Source: Clostridium peptidivorans (GTDB lineage: Bacteria; Bacillota; Clostridia; Clostridiales; Clostridiaceae). Taken from it: DNA of 64,000 bases. Location: assembly GCF_900205925.1 (NCBI RefSeq), contig NZ_OAOD01000009.1:62001-126000 (forward strand). The letters are read 5' to 3'. Positions 60,705 to 64,000 of the stretch are shown in pieces; within the stretch, counting starts at the first letter, position 1; the number at the start of each line of letters is the position of its first letter. Position numbers and translations under genes: made by a program. The notes under the pieces are model-generated. The model worked only from the letters and a program-made list of their open reading frames with translations, was not told the origin of the DNA and did no database searches.

Positions 60705-61409
60705 ATGCTTGCTCCATTTATAATATGTTTTAGAGAAGGTATTGAAATTTTTTTGGTTATTATCCCTCTAGTGGTTTACTTTAATAGAAATAAAATGTAC
60801 GAAATGAGTAAGAGCGCATATCTAGGGGGAGCTCTAGGTACGGTTATTGCAACTATAATTGGCTCGATAATATTTTCACAAGCCGCTTCGTTAAATGGTC
60901 CTGCAGGGGAATTGTTTGACGGCATATTGGGGATAGTATTAGCAGGATTAATATTATACAGTGTAGTACTTTTAAGAAAAAACAAATCTTTTAGTACTAC
61001 TCCAGATCAACGATTTGTTTCTCTGAGTAAAAAGGGAGTATTTATTATTGCTGCTATAACATTCTTTAGAGAATTATTAGAAGTAATATTGTTTATTTTA
61101 GCTAGTTCAACGAGGTCTCCTTTATTAGTAGCAGGTTCAGCATTATTAGGTTTAGTGTGTGCAGCTCTAATTGTTTATGCTGTAGCTAAAGGAATTTCGA
61201 ATCTTAATATAAATGTAATATTCTATATGCTAAATCTATTCTTAGTTGGACTTGGTGCATACTGCTTTGCTGACGGATTAGAGGTATTGTTTGGTATGTA
61301 TATTTCTCAAATTTTTACGATAGGTATATTGGTGTACGCAGTTCCTAGCTACTTTATAATAATAAAAAAGGATTTAAAAAAATATTTGAACTCTAATAAA
61401 ATAAAATAA
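60705..61409 (+). CDS. FTR1 family iron permease
   Basis: 234 residues, seven membrane helices. CFREGIEIFLVI and FFRELLEVILFIL are the two RExxE iron-binding motifs of FTR1/EfeU. No EfeO or EfeB gene follows, so it is an orphan, which occurs in Firmicutes. RBS AGGAGGTG. The preceding inverted repeat is a candidate operator. Confidence 0.92.
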   Translation: MLAPFIICFREGIEIFLVIIPLVVYFNRNKMYEMSKSAYLGGALGTVIATIIGSIIFSQAASLNGPAGELFDGILGIVLAGLILYSVVLLRKNKSFSTTPDQRFVSLSKKGVFIIAAITFFRELLEVILFILASSTRSPLLVAGSALLGLVCAALIVYAVAKGISNLNINVIFYMLNLFLVGLGAYCFADGLEVLFGMYISQIFTIGILVYAVPSYFIIIKKDLKKYLNSNKIK

Positions 61410-61414
61410 AACTT

Positions 61415-61467
61415 ATCCCCATACATTAAAATTTTGAAACTTAGTTGAAAATGTTGATGTGTGGGGT
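61415..61467 (+). terminator. Terminator after FTR1
   Basis: CCCCATACATTAAAATTTT pairs with the region of AAAATGTTGATGTGTGGGG, followed by TGTTTATTTG. Confidence 0.7.
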
Positions 61468-61523
61468 GTTTATTTGTTTTTTTAATTCGTAATCTTTTTA
61501 TATAGATTTCCTTGGACTGTCTA

Positions 61524-61552
61524 TTGCATTTTGAAAGTAAGTGTGATATAAT
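61524..61552 (+). promoter_or_regulatory. Promoter of the ABC-F leader
   Basis: TTGCAT (61524-61529), 17 bases, TATAAT (61547-61552). Confidence 0.75.
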
Positions 61553-61583
61553 CTGAACAAATATGATGATTGGAGTTGAAAAG

Positions 61584-61604
61584 ATGATTAAATTTTCTTG
61601 CTAG
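61584..61604 (+). CDS. Leader peptide MIKFSC of the ABC-F gene
   Basis: Six codons and TAG, with GGAG 8 bases upstream. TTTCTTGC inside it (61594-61601) can pair with GCAAGAAA (61665-61672), the start of the antiterminator strand. A ribosome stalled here by an antibiotic would prevent that pairing. Short leader peptides of this kind control many ABC-F resistance genes. Confidence 0.75.
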   Translation: MIKFSC

Positions 61605-61785
61605 TTTTACAAAGTACAACAAAATTGTGGGTTCGTATAATATCGCTTTTTTTGTTGTGCCTATGCAAGAAAGTTAATTGTTTTTTCGCTCAGGAAATAT
61701 ATACTTGGCATGTCCCTAATTGGGGTCTGTCTTTGCTGTATTTAAGAGCTGCAAGAATTAACTTTCTTGCAGCTCTTATTTTTTA
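61594..61785 (+). promoter_or_regulatory. Ribosome-mediated transcription attenuator
   Basis: Three mutually exclusive pairings. (1) TTTCTTGC 61594-61601 with GCAAGAAA 61665-61672. (2) GCAAGAAAGTTAATT 61665-61679 with its perfect complement AATTAACTTTCTTGC 61756-61770. (3) A terminator AAGAGCTGCAAGAA (61744-61757)/TTCTTGCAGCTCTT (61764-61777) with a T6 tail. Pairing 2 destroys the terminator; pairing 1 frees it to form. The layout predicts induction by drugs that stall translation at the leader peptide. Confidence 0.85.
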
Positions 61786-61817
61786 TAATCATGAGAATAA
61801 GTAGGAGGGATTAAATA

Positions 61818-61898
61818 ATGGATAATAAAGATACTTCGATAACGCATGATAATCTTCATATAGAGCCGGATACTTCGGGCGACATCTATATGGAGTAA
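61818..61898 (+). CDS. Second small ORF of the ABC-F leader (26 aa)
   Basis: MDNKDTSITHDNLHIEPDTS GDIYME, acidic, with a strong AGGAGGG RBS, after the terminator. Its end lies in a GGCGAC/GTCGCC stem (61878-61911). It may couple translation to the ABC-F gene or be a second control point. Confidence 0.5.
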   Translation: MDNKDTSITHDNLHIEPDTSGDIYME

Positions 61899-61961
61899 TA
61901 CCAGTCGCCTATAGTTCCGACTTTGTTATTTGTACTTTTAATTACAAAGGAGGATAAAAAT

Positions 61962-63440
61962 ATGTCTTTAATAAATGTAACAAATCTGACCTTCGCTTAT
62001 GAAGGCAGTTATGATAATATTTTTGAAAATGTAAGCTTTCAAATTGATACCGATTGGAAATTGGGCTTTACCGGAAGAAATGGACGAGGAAAAACTACCT
62101 TTCTGAATCTTTTACTTGGTAAATATGAGTATACTGGAAATATTTCAGCGAATGTAACGTTTGAATATTTTCCTTATGAGGTTCAGGAACAAGAAAATTT
62201 CACTATAGATATCATAAGAGAAATCAGTCCAAATTCAATGGATTGGGAAATAATGAAAGAATTATCGCTTTTAGATATAGACGATGATGTTTTATACAGA
62301 CAGTTTTATACACTATCAAAAGGAGAACAGACCAAGGTATTGCTTGCTGCTATGTTTTTGAAGGAGAACTCATTCTTACTCATTGATGAACCTACAAATC
62401 ATTTGGATGCTGAAGCTAGAAAAAAACTAAGTAATTACCTTAGAAAAAAGAAAGGATTTATTCTGATTTCACATGATAGGTATTTTTTAGACAATTGTAT
62501 TGATCATGTTCTTTCAATAAATAAGACAAATATAGAAATACAAAAAGGTGATTTTTCTAGCTGGTGGGAAAATAAACAAAGACAGGATAACTTTGAGCTT
62601 GCAGAAAATGAGAAGCTTAGAAAAGATATTAATCGCTTATCGGAGTCCGCTAAACGAACAGGTAATTGGTCCCATGAAGTAGAAAAATCCAAGAAAGGAA
62701 CAACAAACTCTGGCTCTAAGCTGGATAAAGGTTATGTTGGACATAAAGCTGCTAAAATGATGAAACGTTCTAAGTCAATTGAAAGCAGACAGCAAGCTGT
62801 CATTGAAGAAAAGTCTAAACTTCTCAAAAATATTGAAAGCTCCGATAGCTTGAAGATTTCCCAACTTATTTATCATAAAAACGAACTTGTGGAACTTGAG
62901 AATGTTTCGATTTTTTACGGTGACACCATGGTTTGTAAAGATGTAAGCTTTAGTATTGAGAAAGATGATCGAATTGCACTTAAAGGTAAAAATGGCTCAG
63001 GAAAATCAAGCCTTATCAAGCTTATTTGTGGTGAGGATATAAACTATACAGGTAATTTCAATAAAGGAAGTCAGCTTAAAATATCCTATGTGTCTCAGGA
63101 TACATCGCATCTTAAGGGCAACCTAACTGACTACGCTTTAAATAACAATATTGATGAAAGTCTTTTTAAAGCTATTTTAAGAAAGCTTGATTTTTCAAGA
63201 GATCAATTTGAAAAAGATATGTCATCTTTTAGCGGTGGCCAAAAGAAAAAAGTGCTGATTGCAAAGAGTCTTTGCGAAAAAGTTCATTTGCATATCTGGG
63301 ATGAACCACTTAATTTTATTGATATTATCTCTCGTATGCAAATAGAGGAGTTACTGCTTGAATACTCACCAACTTTACTGTTTGTGGAACATGACAGTGA
63401 ATTTTGTAAAAATATTGCAACAAAGATTTTTGAGCTTTAG
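61962..63440 (+). CDS. ABC-F ribosomal protection protein (Lsa/CplR-like)
   Basis: 492 residues, two ATPase domains on one chain and no membrane part. Domain 1: Walker A GRNGRGKTT, signature LSKGEQTKV, Walker B LLIDEPTNHLD. Basic interdomain linker about 195-285. Domain 2: GKNGSGKSS, SFSGGQKKKV, HIWDEPLNFID. Antibiotic-resistance ABC-F proteins bind the E site and dislodge lincosamides, streptogramin A and pleuromutilins. ATG 61962 behind AAAGGAGG. The attenuator upstream supports a resistance role. Confidence 0.9.
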   Translation: MSLINVTNLTFAYEGSYDNIFENVSFQIDTDWKLGFTGRNGRGKTTFLNLLLGKYEYTGNISANVTFEYFPYEVQEQENFTIDIIREISPNSMDWEIMKELSLLDIDDDVLYRQFYTLSKGEQTKVLLAAMFLKENSFLLIDEPTNHLDAEARKKLSNYLRKKKGFILISHDRYFLDNCIDHVLSINKTNIEIQKGDFSSWWENKQRQDNFELAENEKLRKDINRLSESAKRTGNWSHEVEKSKKGTTNSGSKLDKGYVGHKAAKMMKRSKSIESRQQAVIEEKSKLLKNIESSDSLKISQLIYHKNELVELENVSIFYGDTMVCKDVSFSIEKDDRIALKGKNGSGKSSLIKLICGEDINYTGNFNKGSQLKISYVSQDTSHLKGNLTDYALNNNIDESLFKAILRKLDFSRDQFEKDMSSFSGGQKKKVLIAKSLCEKVHLHIWDEPLNFIDIISRMQIEELLLEYSPTLLFVEHDSEFCKNIATKIFEL

Positions 63441-63461
63441 CTTTATAAATGAGAGTATGTT

Positions 63462-63491
63462 AAAAGGGGTAGTGAGAGGACTACCCTTTTT
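63462..63491 (+). terminator. Terminator between the ABC-F gene and hflX
   Basis: AAAAGGGGTAGT (63462-63473) and ACTACCCTTTT (63480-63490) form a stem with one unpaired base, then T-rich tail. Confidence 0.75.
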
Positions 63492-63531
63492 ATTTGTCTA
63501 AAATAGAGTAGCAATCAACGGAGGAAATTGT

Positions 63532-64000
63532 ATGGAACAAAAACAAAGAGCAATAATTGTAGGCTGTAATCTCAAGAATGATAAGGAATTTTTAAATATG
63601 ATAGAGGAGCTATATAGTCTAGCTGATGCATGTGATATTGAGGTAGTTGGTGAAATTATTCAAAAATTAGAGCGAGTGTATCCGTCACATTATATAGGTA
63701 AGGGAAAAATCCAAGAATTGTTTACATTAATTCATGAGAAAGAAGTGAACATGGTTATTTTTAATGATGAGTTGTCTCCTTCACAAATTCGTAATTTGGA
63801 TACAGCTTTAAAATGCAAGGTAATAGATAGAACGGTTCTAATTTTGGACATTTTGGCTAAGAGAGCTAAAAGCAAAGAAGCACAGCTGCAGGTAGAAATA
63901 GCAAAATTACAATATATTCTGCCGAGGTTAACTGGCCTTGGAGAATCATTGGGTCGTCATGCAGGCGGTGTCGGGTTTATAAACAGAGGTTCAGGAGAAA
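63532..64000 (+). CDS. hflX: GTPase HflX (N-terminal part)
   Basis: The gene runs off the window. The 156 visible codons start MEQKQRAIIVGCNLKNDKEF and contain HYIGKGKIQELFTLIHEKEV, FNDELSPSQIRNLDTALKCK, VIDRTVLILDILAKRAKSKE and LPRLTGLGESLGRHAGGVGF, all HflX N-terminal domain. HflX splits stalled ribosomes, and some copies give macrolide/lincosamide resistance. GGAGG precedes ATG 63532. It sits 91 bp after the ABC-F gene in the same direction. Confidence 0.93.
   Translation, partial: MEQKQRAIIVGCNLKNDKEFLNMIEELYSLADACDIEVVGEIIQKLERVYPSHYIGKGKIQELFTLIHEKEVNMVIFNDELSPSQIRNLDTALKCKVIDRTVLILDILAKRAKSKEAQLQVEIAKLQYILPRLTGLGESLGRHAGGVGFINRGSGE

Noticed and set aside
61598-61804. 68-codon ORF in the ABC-F leader
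   Set aside because: It runs through the antiterminator and terminator arms and has no RBS; the region is explained by the attenuator.

Overview
The window is a low-GC Firmicute chromosome segment. Codon use, GGAGG-type ribosome binding sites, spore-coat-like genes, an NADP-dependent glyceraldehyde-3-phosphate dehydrogenase of the type found in solventogenic species and many small clostridial families point to Clostridium sensu stricto. I see no rRNA, tRNA, CRISPR array or intact transposase.

Layout. 1-4.75 kb is a metabolic block: the end of a sigma-54 enhancer-binding regulator, a near-perfect -24/-12 promoter, a gamma-glutamyl amide hydrolase, a BrnQ transporter and an MFS transporter. 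4.8-17 kb is an accessory array. One or two small genes at a time (SUKH/SMI1, GNATs, PhzF, DJ-1, DUF5661, small membrane proteins, unknowns, two inserts of coat-like genes on the minus strand, a decayed phage terminase gene) are separated by a recurring non-coding boundary (here called type A) carrying a terminator, a GTCGCA/TGCGAC hairpin and a tail ending TTGAATAATGCGG. 17-31 kb is more ordinary: an ABC exporter operon flanked by a 19-bp direct repeat, a tandem TerC duplication, a GNAT, a MerR regulator, a transporter/amidohydrolase pair, a diguanylate cyclase and an azoreductase. 31.5-41.3 kb is a second accessory array (HD, MBL, TfoX-C, VOC, SUKH-LRR fusion, HD, flavodoxin, SdpI, GNAT, DUF1648, small proteins, alpha/beta hydrolase) whose genes often end directly on a short palindromic boundary, ACAAATTCCAATTTGTAG (type B). 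It also holds the remnant of a tyrosine recombinase. 41.9-47 kb holds a secreted Ala/Thr-rich protein, a two-component system and a large cell-wall-binding MBL protein. 47-53 kb holds GapN, an AEC transporter, an XRE/DUF6773 pair and a second copy of part of the type B array. 53-64 kb holds a membrane protein, a two-domain GNAT, two secreted unknowns, a PT-rich paralogous pair, an iron-sulfur/CGGC pair, a second azoreductase beside an HxlR regulator, an FTR1 permease, an ABC-F ribosome protection gene with a complete leader-peptide attenuator, and the start of hflX.

The most striking observation is a natural occupied-site/empty-site pair. At 40.38-41.23 kb an alpha/beta hydrolase unit of 832 bp lies between two direct copies of the type B site. 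At 52.53 kb the same left and right flanks are joined through a single copy of the site with the hydrolase missing. With the two boundary families and the dead recombinase, this suggests that the region grew by insertion and loss of single-gene cassettes, in an integron-like way but without a recognisable integron integrase or attC core. I do not recognise it as a described system.
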